Below are positions 11,533-22,131 of a stretch of 64,000 nt of DNA, one piece after another. Location of the stretch: contig KV425554.1 of assembly GCA_001632425.1 (NCBI GenBank), positions 62,001 to 126,000 of the forward strand. The letters run 5' to 3'. Both the position numbers and the translations under genes were made by a program. Position 1 is the first letter of the stretch. The number at the start of each line of letters is the position of its first letter. Under the pieces are notes generated by a model that saw nothing but the letters and a program-made list of their open reading frames with translations, ran no database searches and was not told where the DNA came from. Source of the DNA: Neolentinus lepideus HHB14362 ss-1. Taxonomy: Eukaryota > Basidiomycota > Agaricomycetes > Gloeophyllales > Gloeophyllaceae.

Positions 11533-13267
11533 ATGCTGAAACGCGCCTGGAAGCCCGTTGCAGCTGCAACAGGTGTCGTCGGAGCATCCACTTATCTGTG
11601 GTATTCCTCCAGCAGATCTATCAATTCTGAAACTATTGGCTTCCGAATTAGGGTTAGAGGCGCAGACGGGAAGCCTACATACCAGAATATGAGCGCACCG
11701 TTACTCTCCAGGGATGAGGTGGAGAAGCGCATCAAAGATAATGCTGTTCTGGAGACCGTAGCCTCTGGAGGAAGCATACGATGGAAGCGTGCCACAGTCT
11801 CTCTAGCGTCTAATGACCCGATTGAAGACGCTAACGTCCATGGTGTCATTCCCAAGGATCTACTGGTGCGCGGTGCTGCCGGGGATTTCTTGTTCTTTGC
11901 CGTCATGGATGGACATGCAGGTCCCTACACGTCTCGCCTATTAACGAAGACCCTCATCCCTGCTGTCAGCTTGAAATTGTCGGAAGCATCGATGGACGGC
12001 TCGAAGGATGGTAAATCTGCAGCTGACTTCCTGAAGCGCCTAAAATCCCTCCTTTGGTCTTCCCTCCCCTCACCACCATCCAATGGTGACGCGAACTCCG
12101 CGGCCGTTGCTCTTGAGGAAGCCTTCGTAAATCTCGACTCAGAGTTGATAAATGCTCCTTTGCGAGTGCTGGCTGCGAACATTGATCAAACTGCCAGAGA
12201 AAAGAAGATTTTGCCAGACCTCAGTCAAGACCCTATGGCTATGGCTGCTATTCGGCCAGCTCTCTCAGGTACGCAGTCCTCATGACTCCTTCAGGTTGCT
12301 CATACACTATTGCTAGGTAGTTGCGCAATTGCAGCTCTTATCGATACTTCGCAGAAGATGTTGTACGTGGCATGCACGGGAGATAGTCGTGCCGTAGTCG
12401 GTGTATACGAGGAACATGACGATGGCACAGGGTCATGGCGTGTCGAGGCTCTAAGTGAAGATCAGACAGGTCGGAATCCCAAGGAATATACGAGGTTGGT
12501 ATGGGTAGTCATGCGAACCGTATGCGGAGACCTGACCAATGTAAACAGAGTCCGCTCAGAACACCCGGACGATGACCCGGAAGATGTCATCCGCGCTGGT
12601 CGCGTTCTCGGCGGTCTCGAACCAACAAGGGCTTTCGGCGATGCTCGATACAAATGGCCTCGAGAAATCCAGCAAGTGTGAGTGGACTTCGCATGCATCC
12701 TCGATCAAAGTTCAGAGCTGAAATACGTCTTCTTTAAGGTTGAAGCAGGCATATTTTCCCAGCAGCAATGAGATGCGCAACCCTCCCTCTCTACTCAAAA
12801 CGCCGCCCTATGTGACGGCTCGTCCAGTGGTAACACAAACGTCTCTATCCCTTCCGTCTGCGTCCGAACAAGCCAAACAGAAGTCGACGTTCCGCTTCCT
12901 TATCTTGGCAACGGACGGGCTTTGGGACAGAATCTCGTCAGAAGATGCTGTAGCGCTTGTAGGCGGGTTCTTGTCTGGTCTGAGAGGTGCAGTCCCGAAG
13001 GCGTCCCTGCAGTCGCTAATACCTACTACGATCGGTACGGCTACCATCAACGGGAAAGACTCTGAGCCCCAGCAGCATTCTGGAGAATGGGCTTTTGTTG
13101 ACGATCATGTGGGGACCCATCTCCTGAGAAATGCGTTGGCTGGGGCTAGTGAGAAGGATTTGCGAGAACTCGTCAGCATACCGGCACCTTACTCGCGACG
13201 GTATCGGGATGATATTACGGTCACTGTGGTCTATTGGGAGGAACAAACAGCGGCTGCAAAATTATGA
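11533..13267 (+). CDS. Mitochondrial-type PP2C protein phosphatase (Ptc5-like)
   Basis: A metal-dependent Ser/Thr phosphatase of the PPM/PP2C family. Exons 11533-12268, 12317-12494, 12549-12677 and 12739-13267 give 523 residues. The N-terminus (MLKRAWKPVAAATGVVGAS) is basic then hydrophobic, as in mitochondrial pyruvate dehydrogenase phosphatases of the yeast Ptc5 type. Conserved PP2C motifs appear in order: FFAVMDGHAG (about residue 123), YVACTGDSRAVVG, GLEPTRAFGD, LATDGLWD (about 405) and DDITVTVV near the end. The metal-binding Asp residues are all present. That the substrate is pyruvate dehydrogenase is inferred from family resemblance and the leader only. Confidence 0.88.
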
Positions 13268-13422
13268 CAGCGTTTCGTATATACATCTCTCTAGTACACA
13301 AATGCCTAGCAGCACTTGTAGGCGCTAATACATGACTAAGAGAGTCTATGCGCTCAAACATACAGCGCGCAAAATAAACAGAAATAAATCATCTCACCAA
13401 AACGGCCTCCGCATATACGATC

Positions 13423-15776
13423 CTAGATGAGCATTCGCCTCTTCTTCCCGCCGTATTTCTGCAGTCTCCGGAAGTTGTTCGGACCATCATCCCGCTGCGA
13501 CCTAAGGTTGTTTCCTCCGGACAGGCGATTGTACGGGTTGTGATAACTACTGGAGTGCCGCTTTGCAGAGCCACGGCCACGGTGGTCTCTCCAATTGCCA
13601 TGATTACGCGGAGGAGAGCTAAAAGCCAAGGGCTTTCGAGCCCAATCCCTCGTGTCCTCAGACCTCCCGCCAGGTGGCTTCCACTTCTTGTCACTGTCGC
13701 TCTTCAAAGGAGCGTAGAAGCTGCTAGGCGGTACGGGCGCCTTGACGGGTGTCGTCGGCAGGAGCGGTGGAGGAGGCGGCGCAGGTGAAGGCGACGGGGG
13801 CTGATTCGAGGATGACGAGTCGACCTTCGCCTTATCCTCATTCTGAGGCTTAGGGTCCAAGTCGACCGTCGCAGGCGGCGTACAAGGTTTTTCTCCTTCC
13901 CCTTCGTCGTCGTCGTCATCAGTGTACTGTGCAAGATTCTGCAGAGCCGGGCTCTTCACCACAGCAGCTATCTTCTTCTTAACTGCTGCGGCCTGTGGGT
14001 CAGGGCGAGGCGCGCTCTGTCCCGCGTTTGCCCTCGAGGCCACAATATAAGGAGGCAGCACCGGCCCAATGAACCGAGTAGGAGGCGAGGGAGCTGTCCT
14101 AACACCGACATCTTCGTCGTCATCCCTCTCCTTTCGCTTCTTCATCGCAGCAGCAATACCCGTCTTGCCGAGTGAGCCAGCAGGTCGCGATGGTGGTACT
14201 GACGACACCGCAGCCTCGAGTGCTTGCCCCTTGTCCCTCATATAGAACAAGATATATGCATTCTTGACGTTAACAGGTGTACCATGATGGGGAGTCACCG
14301 AGTCGTCATTCATTTCGTACCATTTGTCATCGCTGGCTTTGACGTAGGCGTAGTAGTGACCCGAGTTAGGGCCACCACCTGCATGGCAGATGACACCATA
14401 CAGAGAATATGTCGGCCCGTATTGGCCATCACTCATGTAGGGCTGCAACGATAGTCGCTCCTCGTATTTCAATGGGTGCCCGATTTTGCGTCCAAGAGGC
14501 GTGAATCTCTTCAAGTGAACGGTCAGCACGAGGGGCGCATCATGTACTGTGAACCGTTTATGAGCGATAACGGCCTTTTTGCATCTGGAAATATGTTTAT
14601 GATCAGAAGGTGAAACATTCGCCAGGAAGACTGGACTCACTTTTCGCATTTATATTTATTTTGCCCTTTCAATACATCGACCGCGACAAATCTCTTCAGT
14701 GCGTCCCGGAGTCCCCCGCAATCATGAATATCGATGCTCAGGTCGAGAATGCCATCATATGTGTCGCTATTATAATGACAGTCTTGACAAGTGACCCTAG
14801 AACGGAGTCGGCCACCGAACATCTTGTGGACCCAGGTCGTTTCAGCGAGCTTCGGGTCTATCTTTCTAAAGATAACATCAAGTACTAGATTACATTAGTG
14901 GTTTGCCGAGTGTAACTCACGGTGGGTGACCCGCCAAGCAGGATTTCTGAAGGGCATCGATCGCATAACGAAGGAATTCATGAGAGTCTTCTTGTCTCCC
15001 TTTCCTCATGTGCTTGGCAATAGCTAAAAACGAGATAAATTTGAAGTATACTGCACGTTCTCAGCTACAGCGTACCTTGCATTTTAGTGGTTATTGGAAA
15101 CGGGTTAAAAGGATGCCTCTTGCCAGAGTGAGAGTCTATCATCACTTGTCGGAGAGCACAAATCATACAGAATCCGCCTTGCTTCACGCAACCTAAGATA
15201 GTTAAGCATATATGAGTTAATGCCAATATTGCAAATAATTGGCTCCTACACGGGTCATCGCGCCCCTTGTGTGCCCACAACACTCTGAGGAGTGGTGGGG
15301 TATGCAATAAGCATTGAAGCGCACTGTTCAGAAAACAGGTGTTTCCCATATTACTGAGGCCGGAGCCTACTGATACGCCATTGGGCCAGGATGTTTCGAG
15401 TATCTTGGTATATAATGGTGAAATCTGGGACTTAGGGTCGGAGAGTTTGGACTTGTGGCTGGACTTGGCGGGCGTAGGGGGAGGTACCTGTAGCGTACCA
15501 TTCGGCTGGAGAGTAATTAAAACCAGAGAGAACGCGTGTTGCTTCAGCCTAACTCACTTGCGGTGTAGAGTGTGCTTTAGGTGAAGCATTTATTGGCTCG
15601 TATTTCCCCTCCGCCACGGCAAGTGTACCCGAAGACGACCCCTCCACAAATTCCACTGCGGGAGGTAGAAGACTGTTAAAGGACTCGACATCACGTGCGG
15701 GCCGGTATTGAGCAGAGTCTTCAGCATTGGATCCCGGGGAGAAGGGTGGTGCAGGGTACAGCGGGGTAGCAAGCAT
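13423..15776 (-). CDS. Ubiquitin carboxyl-terminal hydrolase, USP36/42-like
   Basis: A cysteine protease that removes ubiquitin. Exons (5' to 3') 15776-15558, 15505-15250, 15192-15076, 15023-14921, 14865-14641 and 14584-13423 give 693 residues. The Cys box [18 protein letters not shown] has its nucleophile at about residue 129; [13 protein letters not shown] follows, then VTCQDC zinc-ligand cysteines, LTVHLKRF, and the His box [12 protein letters not shown] near residue 383. The C-terminal 280 residues are Pro/Ser/Lys-rich and end in a basic segment, as in nucleolar USP36 and yeast Ubp10 relatives. In that family ribosomal and histone substrates are known; the substrate here is not shown. A CACGTG box lies 198 bp upstream (15974-15979). 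The 3' end converges with PP2C, with 155 bp between the stops. Confidence 0.9.
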
Positions 15777-16208
15777 TTTGATGGAAAATAGACGCTGAAA
15801 TATATGATTGATGGCGTCGTTTCTTGAGAGTATCACGCGTCGCCCAGCATGTAGAATATGCGGAAGAAAGGCGGAGGTCGACCAGCGTAAAGCCAGGGAA
15901 GGTGGGAGCTTAATGCTGTGGCCGTTGAAAGGATCGAAAGATCCTGCTTGCTCTTGTTGATCCAGTGTTTTCCCACGTGGCACCTTCCATTTTGGGCACC
16001 GTGGCGGTCCGGTCACTTCGGGCCCGAGTTTGGAGAAATTTACGGGCTTGTCGACTCAGCAAATACAAAGAAATCAAAGTAGGGATACAAACGGGCACTA
16101 TCAACCAATGTTCGTAATGACATACATGTAGATGATGACTAGTCCAGGATCCAGGCCTCAGGTCCTGTGGATGCTGAAGCTGATGCACTAAAGCTACATG
16201 TGATTGAA
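15777..16208. other. Spacer upstream of the deubiquitinase
   Basis: 432 bp between the deubiquitinase start and the zinc-finger gene stop, both on the minus strand. It contains CACGTG at 15974-15979. The deubiquitinase frame stays open upstream to 16016 but lacks family-like sequence, so I kept the start at 15776. Confidence 0.45.
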
Positions 16209-17356
16209 TCATGCGAGAGCCAACAAGGCGTGCATCTCGGTAGGATGTCGTGAAGGAATGGGTGTAATTGGAACACTGTCTTGCACATGGGTCCCACATG
16301 TCGAAGGCATACCTAAAGGTGTCCCCCACGCCAAAGTCCGCATAAAATTCATAGAAGGATCTTGGGCGAAGACCAGTGGATTCGTGAAGGTGGGGTTTGG
16401 GGGTGCGATGGAATGCCCTCCCTGATTATTAGTCTCAAAATATGACATATTGGACAGGTCGACATTCCCGCCGAAAGCTGTGGCTGGTTGTTAGCACGCT
16501 TGGAACTTGTTGCGAGATCACAAAGCCGTACCAAGTGAAGTGTCGTTCCAACTTATTGCCATCATTAAATCATCCATGGTTAATACTGACGCGGCGTCTG
16601 TAGGCGGACTGGGAGTGCGCAGAGAGCTGGCCTCGCTTGACGCTGTACCACCTTCCGAGGATATCTCATCGAAAGAGAAAAATAGATCGAAGGCATGTAA
16701 GGACTGATCCTGGTTCCTTCTCCGACCACCGCGAGGTTGTGGAGAAAGAGGAGGGAGGCCATGCTTATTCTTCCTATGCGAGTTCATCCCAGAGCGGCGC
16801 TTGATCCTGTTAATTGATAAATATTTTCATTATACCCGATATCACGATGCATTATACCTAGCGCCGCAACCAGATGCATCGCACGTATATATATCGCAGA
16901 TCGTATGCCTCTCAATCCGATGACGGGAACGTGAGGACTGGTCAGCAAAAGCACTCTGACACCCGCTGACACCGCATATATGCGGTTTGGCGCCAGTGCT
17001 AGGATAAGCGGTCGGTAACAGCTTGAAGCTCTCCATAGGAATACGCACTGGGTGTTCATGTGGTTATGCAATGAAGTCTTGGCGGAAAAGCGCGCTTCAC
17101 AGCCATCCCATTTACATTTGAACGGTCTGGATATCCTAGGTCAGTTTTGTACCAACGAACAATAAAGAGAGATGTACCTGATCCGGAGGTGTACGTTCCG
17201 CTGGTGACGCTGCACTTCAGCTGCTCGTGCAAATACTTTCTCGCAACCGTCGATTCCACAGACAAGCGACTTCTTCTCTAATGTGGAAAGGTCACGCCTG
17301 CGCAACTGTTCATCTCGACTAGGCATCGCTGACATGGTTGACGTCGCAGAATTCAT
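16209..17356 (-). CDS. Four-finger C2H2 zinc-finger protein
   Basis: A putative DNA-binding transcription factor. Exons (5' to 3') 17356-17178, 17135-17049, 16998-16858, 16806-16532 and 16477-16209 give 316 residues. The fingers are CGIDGCEKVFARAAEVQRH (about 33-55), FKCKWDGCEARFSAKTSLHN, HICGVSGCQSAFADQSSRSR and YTCDASGCGARIKRRSGMNS. Each has the C-x4-C...H-x3-4-H layout, and an HTGAKP-type linker precedes the third. The third exon boundary falls inside the last finger, and the frame only works if that intron is removed. The C-terminal half is Ser/Pro/Thr-rich with a short acidic part (FSFDEISSEG), possibly an activation region. Target genes are unknown. Confidence 0.83.
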
Positions 17357-18085
17357 TGTTGGGTCGTGAGGGGCGTTGTGACCAGCACAGTGTCGTCAAG
17401 TTCGACAAGATTGGAGGGAGCGGGAGCGTGACCTGGCACGCCTTTGCTGGGCTGATGGGCTGGAATGAGTGAAGAAAGCAAGCCGACTAATCCAGATCAG
17501 ACAGCGCCATTTAAATACGCTGTCAGCGCGTCCAAACAAACGGGTAGTCTCATCGTCGAATTAATTGTTCAAGGACGTAGCTCCAGTCATCGGCAGGCAG
17601 ACTGAACTGGGAGGTACGCTCGTCGCAGTTGCATGACGGGAGGGGTCAGCAGCGTGCGTACAATTGCCGGTTTCTCAAAATCACAAAAAGGGAACGCTCC
17701 TGCTGACCTGGACAAAAAGAGAATGGAGGTGAGATCTCTTTCTTGTAGCCCTTTATCTGAGACATGTCTCATCAAAACCCAAGCACAGGCATCACTTCTC
17801 TCCGGCTATTCCCGAAGCCTAGAGGAACGCATGCGCAATCTTGGATCACATATCTCTTGTACATATTCTCTGATTGAGATTAGAGCATCATATAAGCAAA
17901 TGCTGAAGCAAGAACAGCATAATTAGGATTTTGACGCTGAATGATCATCGCACCGAAGACATATTTTGCGCAAACTAGAGGCAGTATCTCGGAACTTTTG
18001 AGACGAATGCGCTATCACGCTGGTCAACGACGATAGAGTCGAAGTATATAATACGTACGACATGTACATCCTAGCTGTGCAGTAA
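17357..18085. other. 729-bp spacer, no supported gene
   Basis: It lies between the zinc-finger start and the F-box stop. A 97-codon open frame on the plus strand (17633-17926) has no recognisable content. The part next to 17356 should hold the zinc-finger promoter. Confidence 0.5.
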
Positions 18086-19531
18086 TTAATTGCCCAGTCC
18101 AGGCCCTGTAATTCTTTTCGAGATTCTCTCCTCCATCCACGGCGCGATAGCCGAGAGATCTACCCAGGTGAAGGACGCGTACTGACCGCGACCTGGCCCG
18201 ACGACTAAATCCATGTCTTGGAACGACGGTCCGTCGGTATGGACATCAGTCATTGGACTCAATAATTGCGCGGTCAACCTGCGCAGAATAGCTCAGACCT
18301 TCAGACGCCTCAGAATGACGAAACTGAGCAAACATTAGTCGGCCAACCCATTCGAGGCCGCACTCCTCTAATGGGCCCGAGCCTACCCATCGCTTGTCCT
18401 TTCCTCCAGGAGTGTATAACGGATAGTTTGCATGGGAACCAGCGGGTAAGGGATAGGTCAGAGGCCAGTATTGATCGCTTTGACCCAATGAGACATTTTC
18501 TGATCATGGAAAATTTGGAGAGCGCACTTAGAGGGCAGATGCATATACAACTTACCTAACGAAGTCTTGACAGACGAGTCTTCAAAAGATAGACCTTCAT
18601 CGGTATTGTCATCCGCCTCGTATGATTTTTCTATCCCCGGTGGATGCAGAATAGCCTTCGCGTTCGGGTTGAGAGTGAATGGCCCTTTCGGCTTATTAAG
18701 GACGCCCAGTGCAAGAATACGGACATCGGCGAATTGCACGACGAGCTATACGCATTGAATATAACCCGACGGCCAGATTTAGTGAATTACACTCACTCTA
18801 ACGTGGGTCTCAAGGTGGGCGAGATTGCTCTGAAGCCTACAAGGTGATCAGATAGCCGTTCATTCTTAAATTGACGCGCATTACTTCATCTCGTTGAAGA
18901 TAGCCAAAGGATTGAAATTTCTCGAAGACGCTTCGAGCTCATTAGCGGAGCCATTGCGATTCAGAACGATGTACCTAGCATCCAGTTAGGCTGAACGGCT
19001 AATTCAGACAGTGCAGGCATCCGTACTTCGTCCATGCTTCATCCGCTGTGCAAGAGCTGTGGCTGCGATGCCAGACACGATACAGTAGCCTGCATTCCTG
19101 TTCGGTTTGCATGTGTGGTAAGGCTACGGAGAAACGGACCTGTAATACGCCTCTCTCCAACTGCAGTCCTTCTTCCATTTCGTCCAGCCTGGTAGGTACC
19201 TGCGTCTGAAGCATTCTTCCCATTCGTCGCTCTTTAGGTTCGGTAACGTTGCCTCGAACAAGAGATATGAGGAACGAGCTAAACTTAATATTTCTATCCA
19301 GTTTTGCCTTGGGACAATGGTGCGGATACAGAGATGCTTCAGACAGTCCTCATATTTTCCGCTTAGTAAGTTTCGGAGAATAGGACGTCTCCAGGGATTC
19401 AGGGAGGGGTCTGAGGATATCTGGTTGAGTCTCCGGGAAAGATATGACACTTTTATAAGCGCTCGTAGGTCCAATTCGCCCAGTATTTCGGCGATCAACT
19501 CGACCGGCAAAGCCTCGAAGGTGATAGACAT
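18086..19531 (-). CDS. F-box protein (agaricomycete type)
   Basis: F-box proteins bring substrates to SCF ubiquitin ligases. Exons (5' to 3') 19531-19140, 19089-19027, 18974-18885, 18836-18797, 18745-18556, 18499-18334 and 18278-18086 give 377 residues. The F-box is at residues 6-50 (LPVELIAEILGELDLRALIK). Downstream segments match my memory of a fungal F-box family: SCTADEAWTKYIVLNRNGSA, FNPLAIFNEMKLQSNLAHLE and RLVVQFADVRILALG. The phases of all six introns are fixed by this conserved frame. Exon 4 is only 40 nt. The last donor (GTTTGC) is weak but joins two clearly coding frames. The substrate is unknown. Confidence 0.8.
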
Positions 19532-19886
19532 CGTTGCAGGTAAAGCGAGAGCTCAGAGCACGGCCGTTGCCGAGGGGCTGAATCGAGGCCGAATTCACTC
19601 GGAGTTCCGTGCTCGCGAGGTCTAAGTATCTCAAAGAGGGCACCCAAGCGTTCTCAAAGGCTGCCTACACAATGACAGATGATACTCTCCGCGTAACGCT
19701 GCATCGTATATACCTCTGGTCCACTATTTCGCTCGTCCTCTTGGAGCCCTCCGTTGCGTACGGGATGATCAGCCTGCAGCGCGCTGAAAAGGACAGAACC
19801 GAAGGCACAATCACCTTCCCCGCAGTGGGAAAGTAACAGCCCGTGGACGATAAGAATATCGACACGAACTTAGCATCGCCCACATC
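19532..19886. other. Short spacer between two minus-strand genes
   Basis: 355 bp that must contain the F-box promoter and the 3' end of the Laa2-like gene. No element recognised. Confidence 0.45.
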
Positions 19887-21081
19887 TTATCTCATGCCGC
19901 TGCTCCTACGCGCTGGTGTACCCTTAACCTTGGTCTTTTGGGCCTCTGAGATAAGCTCCGCAATCAGCGAATTGTAGGTTTCGGAGTCTTGTTGTAGAGC
20001 ATCTCTTGTTTGAAGAAGATATGTCAATACGGCAGACGCGTTTGCAGTCTGCGCCTTTATTTCCTTTAGAGACGACTCCAGTTTTGTGAGGGGCATCAAA
20101 GCCATTGAATCTAGGGAACAAGTTAGCGAATCTGTGATACGCATCTGAGACATATCGTTGAACCTTCATCGAGTGCGAGTAAGCCATCAACCTTCGTCTG
20201 ATCAATCTCGGGTTGGGGTCCCAGGCCGAGTTGTGCCAAGGTGGAACCTCGACCAGGTTGAGGCGTACCGGAGCGTGGTGTGGGCACTCGCGAGCGACTT
20301 GGTGAAGGTGCATTGGATGATGTACCTCCTCTAGGCCCTGGGGGTGCAGACATGGGTCGCGTAGTAATCTGTAGAGGAGGCAGTGCCTTCCCGTTGGTCT
20401 GAGGAAGAATCTCATCCAGATTTATGGGTATCCCGAGAGAGATTAGATGTCTCCTCCGTATCTCTGAGCGAGTCCAGTTGAGCACCTTGGTAGGTGGCGG
20501 GGTGCTGAATATCTTCTCGTAGAATTCGCGACTACAGAGATCTACGATTTAATTGGTTAAACCACCATGAGAGGATCGGAATATAGGCACCTCTCTGGCG
20601 TCACTAAAATCTGATTTAGTCCCTCAGCTTGTCTCACGTCCTCATCCGTCAGAACCTGCCGGAAGTCGTCGTTGGCCCATAAAGGGCGCAGGATGCGGTC
20701 GACCTGTTCTTCCAGCTCCTCTTTGTCGGGTAGTGGGTCTAATTGAAGTGGTTGCCAATTGTCCGACCCAGATGGAACTACTTGAGGCTGAGGTTCTTCC
20801 ACAAAAGCGACTTCTTCGTCAAAAGCCTCCACAGTGTCCGACGTCTGCACATCTCCAAAGTCTCCAAAGTCCCCGAAATCATCGTCCTGTGCCTCGAGCT
20901 CGACAGCGCTCTGCGGGGCTGTTCCAAATTCATCAAAGTCATCGGCTGATTCGTCTTCTGTAGTCGGTGGATCGTAAAATGTTGGGAAGTCCTCCTCGCC
21001 CTTTCGAGGCGACGTGAGGATTGGAGCTGGGCCTGAGGTGGATACTCCCCAGACGGATGAGCCGAACAGGTCGTCTTCCAT
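19887..21081 (-). CDS. Laa2/aftiphilin-like AP-1 accessory candidate
   Basis: Exons (5' to 3') 21081-20591, 20531-20164 and 20110-19887 give 360 residues. The N-terminal 110 residues are acidic and carry a triple FGDF-type repeat (DDDFGDFGDFGD, about residues 67-78); motifs of this kind bind the gamma-ear of the AP-1 clathrin adaptor in aftiphilin and yeast Laa2. A conserved-looking core follows: SREFYEKIFSTPPP, then WTRSEIRRRHLISLGIPINL. Next comes a Pro/Ser/Gly linker and a C-terminal helical segment (LMPLTKLESSLKEIKAQTAN) likely to form a coiled coil. The motif content is seen directly; the Laa2 assignment rests on recalled similarity of the core and is moderately uncertain. Confidence 0.6.
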
Positions 21082-21234
21082 TATAAGTTAGATCCGTACG
21101 AAGTGGTCGTTAGTCTTAGAAGCGAGATAGGTCTCTGGGTATTGAAATATTGACGATCCAGCTAACAGGACAGCTTGGCTGTGGCGAAGGAGACGCAGAC
21201 TAGTAGGCACGCGTCGCGCCATCATACAACGATC
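21082..21234. promoter_or_regulatory. 153-bp divergent promoter
   Basis: It lies between the starts of the Laa2-like gene (21081, minus) and the RRN11-like gene (21235, plus). No clear TATA box or CACGTG is visible. Confidence 0.4.
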
Positions 21235-22067
21235 ATGTCTGATTCCAAGTTTCTCTTTGCGTCTTTGGACTCGAAACGCCCCGAGACCGCCCGGAAAGTA
21301 CATATAAAACGGCTCTATGACATTCTGCAACTGTGTATCCAGCGGCGCGACTGTGAGCGAGCTCGAAGGGCATGGGCCGTCCTAGCACGTTGCAAAGAAA
21401 TTCATTGGAAGACCATGTGGAAGACAGCCGTCCTGCTCATTGTATCGGATAGTCCTCCTAACGGGACCAGAGGCATCGATTTTTTACGTTCTATGATGCT
21501 TCGTTACCCGGAAGAAGTGAGTTCAAGGATGTCATAGTGGACCCGATTATGTAGATATGTTGCAGAAACAAACAATCCTCAGGGAACTGGTCTTACGACT
21601 AATCCAGGCAGGAAAATATAAGGAAGCACTTGACGAGCTAGATCTGTGAGTGTTTCCTTTGATTCTGAGCGCTATGTTGAAGCACCCCCAGATACCTTCC
21701 TTCTTTCCCTTACCAGGACAACCCAGTCCTGCACGCCTATGCGGGTTTAGTGGCGCTCTATCTGTCCCAACCTCAAGGGGAAAGACAGGAAGCGGATGTG
21801 GGCTTGCTACGAGCGGCTAAGACACATCTGGAACGAAGCAAGACGCTTGACCCTGATAACATGATTGTGCAAGGGTTCTTAGACAAGGTGATAGACACGT
21901 TTCAACCTTGCCGAAAATCTTATGCTTATATACTTCGCGATGGAAAGTTACCCTCTATGTCACAGCCATCAAAAACCCAGACTCAGCAGGAGGAGGGGCA
22001 CGACTCGGATGAGGACACCATGAACGTCGACGGCGATATACAGCCTCGCAAACGCACACGCGCCTGA
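21235..22067 (+). CDS. RRN11-like RNA polymerase I core-factor subunit
   Basis: Rrn11 is part of the core factor that recruits RNA polymerase I to the rDNA promoter. Exons 21235-21516, 21566-21645 and 21692-22067 give 245 residues. The protein is mostly helical with TPR-like spacing: VHIKRLYDILQLCIQRRDCE, RARRAWAVLARCKEIHW, then LYLPSFPYQDNPVLHAYAGL and a last helix pair. This order recalls fungal Rrn11/TAF1A proteins. A second in-frame ATG lies upstream of none; 21235 is the first ATG that leads into the conserved part. The C-terminus is acidic and then basic (QPRKRTRA). Its stop is only 64 bp from the stop of RIX1. The assignment is from pattern memory and is moderately sure. Confidence 0.65.
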
Positions 22068-22131
22068 AGCGAATGTGTTGATATCCGAAGACCCCAGCTT
22101 CAATGGATGCAAGAGATTAGCGCTACGAAGT

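Noticed and set aside
12462..12698. Antisense open frames over the PP2C exons, and similar shadows over most genes
   Set aside because: They mirror conserved coding frames on the opposite strand and have no independent content.
15777..16016. N-terminal extension of the deubiquitinase
   Set aside because: The frame is open, but the extra sequence is not family-like and holds a CACGTG box expected in a promoter.
17633..17926. 97-codon plus-strand open frame
   Set aside because: No recognisable motif, no support from neighbours; chance frame.
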